A DNA stretch of 64,000 nucleotides from the NCBI GenBank assembly GCA_023457255.1, contig JAEWMB010000013.1, positions 62,001 to 126,000 of the forward strand. Reading direction: 5' to 3'. Position 1 is the stretch's first letter; the number at the start of each line of letters is the position of its first letter. The stretch is from Bacillota bacterium. Lineage in GTDB: Bacteria > Bacillota > Clostridia > Lachnospirales > Lachnospiraceae. The position numbers and the translations under genes are program-made. Below are positions 11,001 through 23,100 of this stretch, piece by piece. The notes under the pieces were generated by a model, which saw only the letters and a list, made by a program, of their open reading frames with translations, ran no database searches and was not told the DNA's origin.

Positions 11001-14000
11001 AATAAAAATATTACCTGCAATACCCAACTCAGATGCTCCTGTTTTCTCAGCAATTACATATAATTCTTCTTCAATATCCTGAAACAACACCACCTTATGA
11101 GTTGATACCGTAATAAATATATCCTCCGCACTTAGTTCAGGTAGTATAAAACTAAGAAATACCTGACTACAAGCATCCATGAGTGCTGGATGTGCGATTG
11201 TCCTATTCATTTCATTTTTCAATTCCTTCGGTATAACAACTTTAGCCCATGCCTTTTGTTCTGACACCGTCAAATCACAAATTCCCTGATGTAGATGACC
11301 GAACAAATAGCCATACTCATTCAGGCGTAGATAGTACTCCTTTGTCCATAGGTTCTCTCCATATCCTTTCTCATACGCTAGAACCTTGTCTTCTATAGTC
11401 TCATCCACTGTCTTTGCTAATTCTGCTGTTACATAAACAGTCCAATCATCCGATTGTTGCTGAGCGGCAATGGTAAGAGAATATGTACTTTCATCTATTT
11501 TCCCGGCATATACATGAACATCCAATTCCTGTTCCTTTGATAAAGTCATGGCATTTTGATAACTAATATTGCAAATTGAATACTTATACTTACCAAATAA
11601 TATCGCTCCGACTTGATTCATCATCTCTAGATAGGCTGTAGCCGGCAGTACTATTTTTCCAAGAAATCCATGGTCAAGCAAAAATGGATACTGCCCTGGA
11701 CATATTTGAAACAGATAACAGCTTTTATTATCTCCATAAATCGGAATGTGGGTCTGATAAAACATTAACTCTGTATATCGTTTTAAAGAGTTTTCCAATA
11801 CAGTTGGCCTTTCAATCCAATAGCTTTTGTGAATGAATGGAGTTACAGGTACCTCCGTCGGATAATAAGCCCTCTCGTGATACATAATATCCCAGTGAAT
11901 CGTGTTTCCCCGTTCATAATGCCTAAGGACAGCTTCAAAAAACTTTTTTCTGCTATGAATGGAGTTATCTTCCTTTAATGTTTCAGCATCATTTCCAAAG
12001 CGATATATAATACATTGCTCCATATTCTGTTTATCAACAACTGTCTCCATTACTTTAAGTATGTTTTCCGTATTACCGTAATATATCAAACGATAGCTCT
12101 GATTCTGTAAAGTTAATTGCGAATAAATCTCTTCAAACTCCGAGTGATAACCATAGAGATTATAAGCATCTATTAATCGAAACGCATCCATCATTGAATA
12201 CATCCCAGCAATATATCCTGCTGTAATCCAGCCTGCCCCTTCCGCTGTTAAACTATCCGGTTCTACACCAAATCCTATCAAGGCTCTTGCAAGCGAAGCA
12301 TTCATAATGAGCTGAATCTCTTCTTTTCTACCATTTGCTATCAAATCATAAACATCAGAATAACCTCTCTCGATTAGCATACCATCAAGCTCTAATTGGA
12401 ATGGCCTGATGTCACTATGCATTTCAATCAAAGCTTCTGGTGATAAATCATTAGCCTCCGTAAAGTAGTAACAAATCTTTTGATGTTCTTCTGGGCTATC
12501 CTCCTGGCATGCAAAACTCTCAAGTTGATTTAATAACATCTCTACGTCATCATACATAAAACCTTTTCTTACTTTTAGGTCAGAACGTAATATATTAAAT
12601 GTATAAGCAACCTTCTCTAAATTGAATATCTTATTCATCCTAATATAACGAGCAACGTCCTTACACAATTGACTCAATGCTTCCTTGTTTTGACCTGAAA
12701 GCTTTAAGACATTACAACACTTCGTATTGAAAGAAACAGGCTTCTCTTCCGGTCCTTCTCCTAATATAATGTGAGCATTTGTCCCACCAAATCCGAAAGC
12801 ACTTACACCGGCATTCCTATGAAGTGCTTCCCACTGATTTACACTGGTTGGTACAGTGATACAAGAGTTTTTCCAATCAAATTCAGGATTGGGTACTTTA
12901 AAATGTAGATTAGGCACAATCATCTTATGTTGTAACATTAATATCGTCTTGATGACAGCTGCCATTCCTGCAGCTGCTTCTAGATGACCTAAGTTGGATT
13001 TCACTGACCCTACATAAAGCGGTTTATTTCTGCCTGCACCGTATACTTTATTGATTGCCTGAATTTCAATTGGATCCCCTAACGGAGTCCCTGTTCCATG
13101 TGCCTCTACATAATCAATTTCTGAAGCATCTAATTTTGCTTTATTTAAAGCCGAACTGATTACTTCCTGTTGTGATATACCATTGGGAGCAGTCAGGCTA
13201 CTGCTCACTCCATCATTATTAATGGCTGTTCCTTTGATAAGAGCAAGTATCCTGTTTTTATCCCTAATGGCATCGTCTAGCCTCTTAAGAATAATGACAC
13301 CGCAGCCTTCCGATCTTACATAACCGTCTGCCCGAGCATCAAACACTTTGCATCTAGAGGCAGGAGATAATGCATTAACCTTGCAAAACTGAATTGTATG
13401 CTCCGGTGTTAACATCATGTTCACTCCGCCTGCGATTGCAAGATTACAATCTCCAAGTCTAAGACCTTGACATGCCTCGTGGATACAAACCAAAGAAGAA
13501 GAGCAAGCAGTATCAATAGAGATACTTGGGCCTTTTAGACCCAACATATAGGATAATCTTCCGCTTGCCATGCTAAAAGCTGAACCGGTAAAGGAATATA
13601 TATCCGTAGCCTCCGGTTTACCAGAATAGATACTATGCATTGCATAATCATGCGTACTGATTCCCAGATATACCCCTGTTTTTGTACCTTTTAAATTATG
13701 AATAGGAATACCGCTTTTCTCCAGACAACGCCATACCAATTCCAAAAAAAGTCGTTGCTGTGGATCCAGATATCTTGCCTCTCTCTCAGTCATCTGAAAT
13801 AAATCGATATCAAATGCATCAGGATTATCAATAAATCCTCCCTCTTTCACATACATCTTTCCTGGTTTTGTACGATTTTCATCATAATATTCCAAAAGGT
13901 TCCATCTGCTTTCTGGAATTTCAGAGATACAGTCCTTGCCCTTCATTAATGAATTCCAAAAATCATCCGTACCATTAATTCCTCCAGGAAATATACAATC

Positions 14001-14090
14001 CATACCTATAATTGCTATGGGTGCTTCCTTTTCATTTTTTAATCGTTTTATCTCTAATAATGCCTGTTTCATCAATGAGTCTTTATCCAT
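8022..14090 (-). CDS. Polyketide synthase, KS-AT(inactive)-DH-ER-KR-ACP
   Basis: Single fully reducing module of 2022 residues; ATG at 14090 preceded by TAGGAG. Domains: KS 22-450 (Cys196, EAHGTGT, NLGH); a degenerate AT about 470-765; DH about 775-1070 (His807 with the full HxxxGxxxxP motif, Asp972 in LMDACSQ); a zinc-free MDR-type ER about 1295-1610 with the NADPH loop VHAASGGLG; KR about 1615-1850 (TGGAGGIG, SYGISN); ACP with Ser1928 in GIDSL. This domain order is that of iterative highly reducing or PUFA-like type I modules, unlike its two trans-AT neighbours. It would add a saturated C2 unit, possibly more than once. The ACP is followed by a charged tail of about 60 residues. It starts 10 bases after the stop of the upstream PKS gene. 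Confidence 0.95.
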   Translation of the reverse strand: MDKDSLMKQALLEIKRLKNEKEAPIAIIGMDCIFPGGINGTDDFWNSLMKGKDCISEIPESRWNLLEYYDENRTKPGKMYVKEGGFIDNPDAFDIDLFQMTEREARYLDPQQRLFLELVWRCLEKSGIPIHNLKGTKTGVYLGISTHDYAMHSIYSGKPEATDIYSFTGSAFSMASGRLSYMLGLKGPSISIDTACSSSLVCIHEACQGLRLGDCNLAIAGGVNMMLTPEHTIQFCKVNALSPASRCKVFDARADGYVRSEGCGVIILKRLDDAIRDKNRILALIKGTAINNDGVSSSLTAPNGISQQEVISSALNKAKLDASEIDYVEAHGTGTPLGDPIEIQAINKVYGAGRNKPLYVGSVKSNLGHLEAAAGMAAVIKTILMLQHKMIVPNLHFKVPNPEFDWKNSCITVPTSVNQWEALHRNAGVSAFGFGGTNAHIILGEGPEEKPVSFNTKCCNVLKLSGQNKEALSQLCKDVARYIRMNKIFNLEKVAYTFNILRSDLKVRKGFMYDDVEMLLNQLESFACQEDSPEEHQKICYYFTEANDLSPEALIEMHSDIRPFQLELDGMLIERGYSDVYDLIANGRKEEIQLIMNASLARALIGFGVEPDSLTAEGAGWITAGYIAGMYSMMDAFRLIDAYNLYGYHSEFEEIYSQLTLQNQSYRLIYYGNTENILKVMETVVDKQNMEQCIIYRFGNDAETLKEDNSIHSRKKFFEAVLRHYERGNTIHWDIMYHERAYYPTEVPVTPFIHKSYWIERPTVLENSLKRYTELMFYQTHIPIYGDNKSCYLFQICPGQYPFLLDHGFLGKIVLPATAYLEMMNQVGAILFGKYKYSICNISYQNAMTLSKEQELDVHVYAGKIDESTYSLTIAAQQQSDDWTVYVTAELAKTVDETIEDKVLAYEKGYGENLWTKEYYLRLNEYGYLFGHLHQGICDLTVSEQKAWAKVVIPKELKNEMNRTIAHPALMDACSQVFLSFILPELSAEDIFITVSTHKVVLFQDIEEELYVIAEKTGASELGIAGNIFIYNKDYQKVAAIFEYRTKQVKKNSLLNSSKMNSLFHIEWEEKDSNYKNDYDNKLILVWEGEQSFCKEFCTNLEKQGAQLIRIKQGTSFYQTGNHQFVMNPEKDIDQIKKALENDKALITKSFYLWNLDIVFSPLCDVIQENIKQVIHPMLLLQKEIYLNGFIENAFVVVTTACAQVTTFDYWVNPFASVLRGFQKIARLEYPNLIYKIIDVTDLSNPGLSMVMQEISSTDDSVFVALRDGKRYIPKLVKYHREPEEKEVSIRNESLCQKDKGIIESLVYEEVSRVEIGDWDVEINIAFAGMNFHDVIHALDLMESPTKYFGLDCSGVVTRVGNKVNDIHVGDYVTAFAPGCIGDYVVTNQRFVMKKPDHMNLLEAATIPSAYLTAYAILQKMRLKEGSKILVHAASGGLGMAFIQLAKQMKLEVFATASKPKQYILKQMGIKYIFDSRTLDYAEKILNITDNNGVDAVINSFTGDYVMKNFEVLSKDGFFVELGERLRLDEMQAAGIRSDVKYIDFSLFHMIYNNPNDIRQMFSELYQMFQSEKIKALPYLVYSRDKVKDAFRLMQKGKHISKILIQMNGKWKGEAKAKGTIVITGGAGGIGFEIIKNLIEKGEYYIAVIGRSKQSKSILEKFLSIGEKASRIHYFCADAGKYLELEKVFEEVQSTMPPICGVIHSSGISSDNLIANETWDNMNNVLNSKAYAAWNLHRLTKHMDIKFFVMLSSVTAVIGSIGVLSYGISNSFLIGLEQYRKQLGLPCLCLNWGPWEETGMLKNLKNSAQKIWTQNGFETVKNKEGLEIIDALMNQNGNVSIMPINWKRWLKQYGGGNIPDMLENICLEKEVNKSSNDKSPKEKDSEKEVWDVDDVYNILVQILQKVLQKQLSEDVLDTLSFHDIGIDSLMSVEFRNLLGESFHHNFSVSLLFSYTDIKSLHQYICNDILHITDHQYKSNHMEEQCTTEMKNIDSVTDVTDDDKGTQLRKALDDKIHTYLNIL
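11795..12680 (-). other. Degenerate cis-acyltransferase domain in PKS 2
   Basis: Residues about 470-765 keep the AT scaffold (helices around LARALIGFGVEPDSL and AGYIAGMYSMMDAFRLI align with the canonical region around the nucleophile). The GHSxGE nucleophile elbow, however, reads AEGAGW, so the active serine is gone, and the N-terminal GQGSQ loop has been lost (YYFTEAND). Acylation of this module must therefore be done in trans. This is direct evidence of a former cis-AT module taken into a trans-AT system. Confidence 0.8.
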
Positions 14091-14100
14091 CTTATTACTC

Positions 14101-17100
14101 CTACAATGTTATATTCAATTCTCTCATTAACATTTCCGCGGTCTCATCTTCTGTCATTAAGTCAATTCTATCTTTTAAATCATATATGGTATCATATCTC
14201 AAATCCCTATACATATCCGTTATATTCTCTTGAGTAGCAGATGCTTCATCCATCTTAACAACAGATTCATCTATACCCTTCCTGCTATCATTGCATTCTG
14301 ACTTCTCTTCGTTCATTCTCTGCGACAGATATTCCACTAGTGTATTGATATTTGGGTAGTCATAAATTATCGTACTTGATAATTTCAGACTCGTACGTTC
14401 TTCTAACCTGTCTCTGAATTGAATAGCAAGCAGGGAATCGATTCCCATATCCTTAAATCCAGAAGTTAAAGATATTGTTTCTGATTCTTCCATCATCATA
14501 ATATCTTTTAAATCTTTACATAACATTTCATATAGTTTATTCTTTTTCTCCTTCGCAGTGACATCTGCCCAATTCTGACTGTTATCTATTTTTGAGACTT
14601 TTTGGGTGGTATTCTCCACTGTTTTTCTTACAGAAGCATTTGATTTATTGGTTAATTTCAATACTTTCTTATAAGTTCCTGGATTTTTAGCCAAGAATAC
14701 ATGTTGTACGGACCAGCTCTTACTATGTACTATAGGGCAGTCAAATGCCTGAACATTACGGTATCCGGTATTCTTAAGTAAATCAATCCATTGTTCCTTT
14801 TTCAGTAAAGGGGAATTTTTGATACGAAGCTTCTCGTCCTCATAATCCCACCAGCCAGTGAACAACCCAAACGCTACCGTTAATGCTTCATGGCTGCTTG
14901 TCAGCTCGTTTATGCATAAATACCCGTTCGGTGCAAGAGCCTGTCCTAAATTAGTCAATACTTTCGATATGCTGCTGCATATATGAATGGCATTAGTACC
15001 CAGAATAATATCAAAGCTACCCTGTTCTATAGACTGTTCCTCTATAGGTTTTGTAAAATCAAATAATCTGTATTGAACAAAATCATACTCTTCCTGAAAC
15101 TTATTCCTAGCAATTTGCAGGAAATGCATTGAAACATCTGTAAATACATATTCTATTTGCTTTTCATAAGGCTTTAATGCATTTAACACAATCTCGCTGG
15201 TACTTCCTGTTCCTGCGCCAAATTCAAGAATGCGAATCTTCTTTTTATCAATAGTGGTCATTGAATGAACAATACTACGAATCAAAACAGCCATTTTATT
15301 GTTATAATACGTAGATACCGGATTATAACGATAAATCCCTTCTACAATATCATTGGAACCTTTTTCAAAAAAAGCATCACTAAACTTTATTGCTCCTTCT
15401 AGAATTTCTTTTCCTCTGTTTCTAACGATATCAACGAATTCATACCATGCCCGTATACCATGATTTAAACCATTTCGGAAAGAAATATCATCAAAGGATG
15501 AAACGTCTGCGGCAGGATTGTGCTGTATCTCTTTCAAAGCTTTAATATATTTGGGGAATTTCTTCACAACCTGTGTTTCATCGAGTTCTAAAACTTCTTT
15601 TTGAATAAAGAAAGCTATTAACTTAGCATAGTCAATCATTTGGGGAAATTCATTATAATACCTCTTTATTTCACTATAATCATAATGATTCATGAACTGT
15701 AAATCAGCCTCATGTATACTCTGGTCAACTAGTTCTGTGTCAAATGCTTCTCTCCTTAATTCCACATATCGATTAATGCATACTTTTCTCTCGTATTGGT
15801 CATTTATTTTAATTGCAATGATTTCTTGATCCTCTGATGCAAGAATTCGATCAAATATACGGATCCCTTCTTCATTTGAGAAAGAAAAGAGACCAATTGA
15901 CTTCAGGCGTTTTGCATAATCACCTTTCGATACGATTCCTGATTCTCCCCAGAAACCCCAGTTAATATTCTTAAGAATCATGTCACGCTGCTTGCATTCC
16001 TTCATCAAATAGGCGTCCAGATATCTACAGGCTGCCACATAATTTGCCTGAGCAGGTGAACCCCGGAATACACATTCTGAAGAAAAGTTAATGACAAATT
16101 TGCAATACTCCATGTTAAGCTTATGTAATAAGTTTTTCATCGCAAGTACTTTGGTATCAAAAACCTGAACAAAGTCTTCTTCACTCATATTAGACAGTAA
16201 AGAATCCTTTAAGATAATTGCACAATGAATCACTCCGGTAATGTTAATGTCGTCTGGTAATTGAGACATTCCTTCACTAAGACTTTCTATATCCGTTGCA
16301 TCGGCTTGAATATAGATGATTTTACCGCCCATATTTCTAATTGATTCCAGCTGTCTCATACATGCTTCTTCTGTACTTCTTCCCATCCAAACAAGGTTGC
16401 ACTTTTTATTTGAGACTAAGTACTTAGATAGCTCATAACCGATTCCACCGGCACCTCCAAGTATTAAGCATGTATCATCTGCTGTAATCAACCCAGATGC
16501 CTCTTCCATACCCATTTGCACCATAGGAACAAGAACACGTCTTAAAGTCTGAAAGTTAGCTATCCGGTATTCCGAAAAACCAACTGTATCTTCACTATTT
16601 AAGCATATACTTATACAGTCTATTAAGTACTTTTTATAATCACGATCCTCTGTACATACATCCAAATCTCTATTATTAATCTCAATCACCTTCACTGTGA
16701 TATTGGAATCTTCAGAATTCATAACCTTAACCATCCCAGTAATTGCCTGATAGAATGGTTCCATTACGTGCAAATCGTCATAATTCACAGTAAAAAGGAT
16801 AAATTCTGTCTCTTGATCGTGATATAATTTCGCAAAATTCCTAATTTTATTGAAACAAAGTAGCAGATTTTCTCTTAGAGACTGATATGACTCCTTGTTT
16901 TCATCCAATAGCTTATTGAAATCAAACTCTTCCATCTGAATCTCTGAATCCTCTTCTACTTCGCTGATCAAGGCTCTAAGCTTAGGATTATCATCCATCC
17001 AGAATACTGTTCTAGCATCGTTATGAATCCGGCAAGCCGCATAATTCTTCTCTTCTAATAACCACTGCGACTGATACATATAATTCTTAAGTGCCTGCTC

Positions 17101-20100
17101 AGCACCGTCCAAGATATGATTTTCTACCTCTTTTAATCTCAGACCATGAACCTTGCATACAATTTTTCCTGACAGATTAAGTACCGTAACATCTATCTGA
17201 AAATATTCTTGCTGCACTTTCAGAGGTTTTCTAAATTCCGTATAAGTATAGAATTCTTCCGGGACCTCCGAATAAAGAATCAGTTCCTCTATACTGAAAG
17301 GAATATAAGTTGCCTTACGATTTATCAGTTGGCAGTGTTGTTCCATTGCATATAGATATGTTTGTAAGCAAGCATCCAATACAGATGCCGGAAAGACAGA
17401 GTCTTCTTTTTCTTCATACAAAAAGGATAACTTAGCTGTAACTGACTTTTCCCCTAACCATATTTCCTTTATACACTGAAACTGTTTCCCCCATTGAAAT
17501 CCTTGTTCTGCTCCGTACTTGTAGAAAGCAGTGTTATCAATATGGGTATGGCATTCTAATATAAGATGATTTACATCCCTATATTTTTGATAGGTCTCGT
17601 TACGTTCAAGCATACCTTTCGTATAAAGGTACCATTGTCTCTCCTCATCCTTTTTTGATTTGTCTACATAAACACTAATACTGCTTTTTTCAGAATCTAT
17701 TACAACTTGTGCTGGATAAGAAGAACTATTATTCTCCAATATCAAAGCTTTCCGAAATGTAATATCGCTTAATTTCAGCACAGAATAATGTAATTCTCTC
17801 ATTATGACAGTCAGCATAAGCGATAAAGGAAAAGCCCCCGGTACTATAAGTGTATTGTTAACTTGATGATCGTATAAAAATGGAAATTCTTTCAGACCTA
17901 TATCTAATTGAAAGCATTTCTCAGCTATAATCGGAGAATTTAATTTCTCATAAAAAGCTCTCTTCTTACCACAATTCTTGATCGAAGATAATGGTAAGTA
18001 TTTTTTCTCAAATACATAGCCGGGTAACGGAAGCTTCGTTATATGATATTTTTCATAAAAGGCACTCCATGGAACATCAACACCCAGTAGCCAGAAGTGC
18101 ATCAATTTACTATGCTTACCGCTAACGAACAAATACTTATAATATTCTACTTCCTGTTCATCCAGTTGATATTTCATGAGATTACCGTTACTTAAATCAG
18201 ACATTTGAGCCATGTTGCATTCCGCCCGGTTTTCTACCAGATTCTCTAATACCATGAATAGTTCCTGTAAATCACTCACGGTAAATGCTACTCTGTGTTC
18301 AAAGGGATTTCTACCCACCTGCAGTGTATATGACAATCGAGTCAGGTATTCTTTTTCATCTTTGATGATATTATATTTATCCTCTGACTTAAGGTAGGTA
18401 TACAATTGCTGCACCATGTCAAAAAGCTGCTGCTTTGCTTTTGATGATAAAAGAATTATATAAGAATCTGCCGGAAGGAATTCATTGTTCTTTTGCGGAT
18501 AGGATTCAATAATTGCATGAAAATTACTGCCACCGGCCCCGAATGAGCTTATTCCTGCATATAGATTCTCATCCTCTTCCCCCCAATTCTTTATCTCCTT
18601 CTGAATGATTATACTGTTGTCTTTTAATTCCAGCATAGAATTTAGCGGATATGCATTTATCGATGGTACTAACGTACGATATTTCATCTGAAGCAAAACC
18701 TTTATCATTCCAGCAATCGTAGCCGTTGATTCCAGGTGTCCTATATTGGATTTCACGGTTCCTATATGGGTTGCAGATGTTTTCGTTCCTAACGCATTCT
18801 TTATTCCACTTATTTCAATTGGATCTCCTACTTTGGTTCCTGTTCCATGCGCTTCCACATAACTTATCTTCTCAGGTTCTATTCCTGCATTTCTTAACGC
18901 ATTCTGAATCAACTCTGTTTGTGCTACCGGATTAGGTACAGTAAATCCATTGGTTTTACCACCACTATTAATTGAACATCCTTTAACAATACCATAAATA
19001 TAATCACCGTCTTGTATAGCGGCAGACTTGTTCTTAATAATCAGAGCACCAATTCCTTCTCCCATTATGGTTCCCTGAGCATTTTCACTAAAAGGATAAC
19101 ACCTATCCTGTTTTGTCAATAATCCCATGTGTGAATACTGGATATAGCGGCTTGGATGGAGAATAAGATTAACACCACCTACAACGGCTATATTGCAATC
19201 TCTATTTGCGATACTTCTACAAGCGAGATAGAATGCAGTACCAGAGGAGGAACACGCTGTATCCACCACCATACTAGGACCTTTCCAATCAAAAAAATAC
19301 GAAATCCGGTTTGCTATCTGATAAAAATCGCCCCATCTATATGGACTATATCCTAACTCTGCTGCGGAATTTAAATAATGGCTGAAATCATTAGAGATAG
19401 CACCAACAAAAACACCTGTGTTTTTATCAAAAACATCTGCTCTGTACCCCGCATTTTCAATAGCATTCCAGACAATTTGCAGGAATAATCTCTGCTGTGG
19501 ATCCATCGCCATCGCTTCTTTTGCTGAAATTCCAAAAAAGCGATAATCAAAGGATTCAATATCATTAAGAAACCCTCCATAATTACAATAGGTTTTTCCT
19601 GGCTCTACATAATTAGAATCATAATAAAACTTACTATCCCAGCGATTTTCTGGGATTTCGGTAATGGAACATTTACCTTGTGTTAGATTATTCCAGAACT
19701 CTGATACATTATCCGCCCCAGGTAAATATGCACTAAATCCGATGACCGCAATATCATCTGATGTCTCTGGGGATTGATTCGCATTTCCAGTTGATACAAT
19801 TCGCTTTGACTGTATCGTCTGATTCATTTCCTTTTCTGTTGCATATTCTTGTTCCAGAAAATCAGCAACGCGACCCAGGGTAGGAAATTCATATAAGAAA
19901 GTTAATGATAATTTTGGGTACTTCTTTACTAATTCAGAGCTTATTTCAACTTTCTTCATAGATTCCCATGGAAAATTCTCTATTGGCTGGGTAAATGATA
20001 TGGTGCTCTTTGTAATATTGGTACATTTACTGACAGAACTGCAAATAGACTTTTCAATATCTTTTCTTGTCAATATTACTTTATTATGATCATAATTCTC

Positions 20101-23100
20101 CATGCTAATATGACTTGTCCTTTCGTTACGGGGTGTATCGTGCATAAGGATACCGTCAATGACTTCCTGACAAAATGCCTTTGTATAGATGCGCTCCAGA
20201 AGTTTTTCTGTTTCTCGTAAATTGCTTGTTTGATGATGATTATTTATCTTAATTACTTCAGAGCTGGAATGACTAGAATTCTTTGCTTCTTTAAGTTTTG
20301 ATTTAAGTAACTTTTTCACGGAACATTTACACTCATACTCTTCCTTAGATAATTGAGTAAGCTTAGCAGATGGAACTTCTGCTAAGGTTTGAAAAAAATG
20401 GTACGCCGGGAAATTCTTTTCACTCTTAACGAATTTAACTCTTATTCTGGAACATTTTCTGCTTTTAGCTGTTATCGCAATATATTCCATCATCGTATTC
20501 TCGATTTTACGTCCCAGCACTCTGCAGCTTAATAAGAAAGTGTCTACAATAAATTCATAACCGTCTTGTTTACCAATCATTAGTCCTACCTGTCCGTAAT
20601 CACCAAACTTATCCGTGACATTTACAGTGATGCAGGAATAGGTTGAATCAGATATTATGCTCATCAACTGCTGTTCATTTCTTCTTATTGTTGTAAAATT
20701 GAACTGATTCGTACGCATGGTCATTTGAGACACTCTGCTAAGTTGTCCTTCCGAAGCAATATTAAATTGAATCTGGACATTCAGACTCTGAATGAACTTT
20801 TCAAAGCTTTCACTATTTTGCTCTAAGCTGTCCCTTTCAGCGTTAGCTTTGTAAAAATCAGTTCTGACTGCATCTTCAACAGTAACCGAATCATAATCAT
20901 CTAAAATCCATAAATGTTTCACAAAGTGTTCTATCCTATCTTCCTCTTTGGGAAAACATAACGATAATACATCAGGGCATGCATTACGTACTTCTTCACA
21001 TTCCATCTCCGAATCATCAATAAATACGAAACTATCCATCCCTAATTTTAATGAACTCGACAGCATTTTGATATTTTCAGACTTCTGATTCCAATTGATA
21101 TAACTGGCCACAATATGATCCAAGGATAGTATCATGTCTTTATTTGTTTTAAACACTTCCGTTACGTCATTCTCATTATTTTTACTACAAAGACATAACA
21201 ACCACCCATGTCCTACAAGATCAAGTAACTTCCGTTGCCATACCTGATACGCATTGGTTATCTCTATACCACATGCACCAGCTTCTCCTACTATGCCTTT
21301 CCATAATGTATAATCACAATCAACGATAATCACTTTGGGTTTCTTTCTCATCATAAAGAAATAATGCCTTACAGCTAAAGAAGACATATAGTTAAAATAA
21401 GAAGGCGCAAATGGAATATGTCCAATTACTTCTCTTGCAGGGTCGAAGATATTATTTACTTTATAATCCTCATGAAAATCCTGAGTATGGATTACACGAA
21501 TACCTTTTATTTTCATTAAACGTTCGATAAACATTGGAACCATCTTATCAAACAGCTGTAACCAATTCACATCCTGCAAATACTCTTGCGATTCTGGGCA
21601 CATCATTACAACCATGCTATTTAAAGAATGGTCCGAGTAATATTGAAATGCATTAATATAATCATCCATACTATTTTCATAAAATGCTGGAACTGTATCA
21701 TCATATACATCCTTTCCAGATACAAAACCATTTACATCTGTTGAGCGTTTATAACGACGCCAATCACAGAGACGAATTAAAACAATATTATATCCGCTTT
21801 CGTAGAATGCTCCATTGGGATTAAGCAGCTCCTGAAGTACCTGATTGTAGCCGGTCTTATTTATTTTCATGCTGAGCCCGATAAATTCCCCGTATTTTAC
21901 CAGGGAGTCTGTAAAATGATCAATTGTAAACGTTGCAGCCACTTTTACAGAAACCTTCTGATTAAAATCTGATATAAGCTGATAATTTTCACCATGATAA
22001 TTCTTATTGTTAGCAATTTCCTCTGCGATAACTGCTGCTGCTATTTCAGGCTTCATGGTATTGATTAAGCCACTCGGTGTGTTATTCATATCTGTTCGCA
22101 ATGGTTTTGGTCTAACCACAAGAAATCTGCATTCTTTGTTCTTCTTTGACAGTTCAAAGATATACTCTTCCATCTTTCTTTTGGCATTAACATAATGTGA
22201 AAGTTCCTTTGGACCCTTATCAGCATAAATTGAAGAAATTGCAACTACTATGCCTTTCCATTTCTTCAATAATTCCAAACAACTACTGATGGGATATTGA
22301 TAATACTTTTCGTTCATTTGCTCATACAGATCTTTGTTCTTTTCTGACATAGGCGGTAATGCTGCATTACATACAAGAATATCTAATCGGCCGGTTGTTT
22401 TCTCTATAAATTCCGCTAAGCTGTCACACTGTGCTTTTTGCGTAATATTTCCTTGATAAAGAATGATAGCCCCTTTAATTACTTGATTAATACTACTTTG
22501 TATATATTCCGCTTCCTTTTTACTTTTTAAGAAATTAAGAATTACACGGTACCCTCTACCAGCCAAACATTGCACCAATGCCGCACCAAGTCCTCTGCTT
22601 CCGCCCATAACCAGGGCAACCGGTTTTTCATCAGAGGGACCAGAGTAATCACCTATACGCAATTCATCGTATAAAATTGTGCTCTCCAATTCCTGTTTAA
22701 CAAAGCACTTCAGTTCACCTAATGCTATCTGTTTACCAGCACATCCGACCTTCAACCCTAAGGTCAGCATTCTAAAGTTCTTGTCATATTCATTCACATT
22801 AGCACAATAATACAACTCATGGGATTCGGAATAATAATTACTGCTAATATCTAATTTCATACCAGTAAACATCGCACTCTTACCAGGGATTTCCATACCA
22901 ATGATGTAACTGCACATGCAAAATATATGAATATGATTCAATAAAGCTGAATTTTCTAATTGATTATGAGATAGATATTCCTGTAAAGCTTTGTTATCTA
23001 TTTTATACTTTTTCTCAATTTGAAGCTTAGCCTCTAGTTCATTATCAGTAATATTGGCTGCTTCTTTTCGGTTTCCATCTGTGCTATACGTATTCCAATC

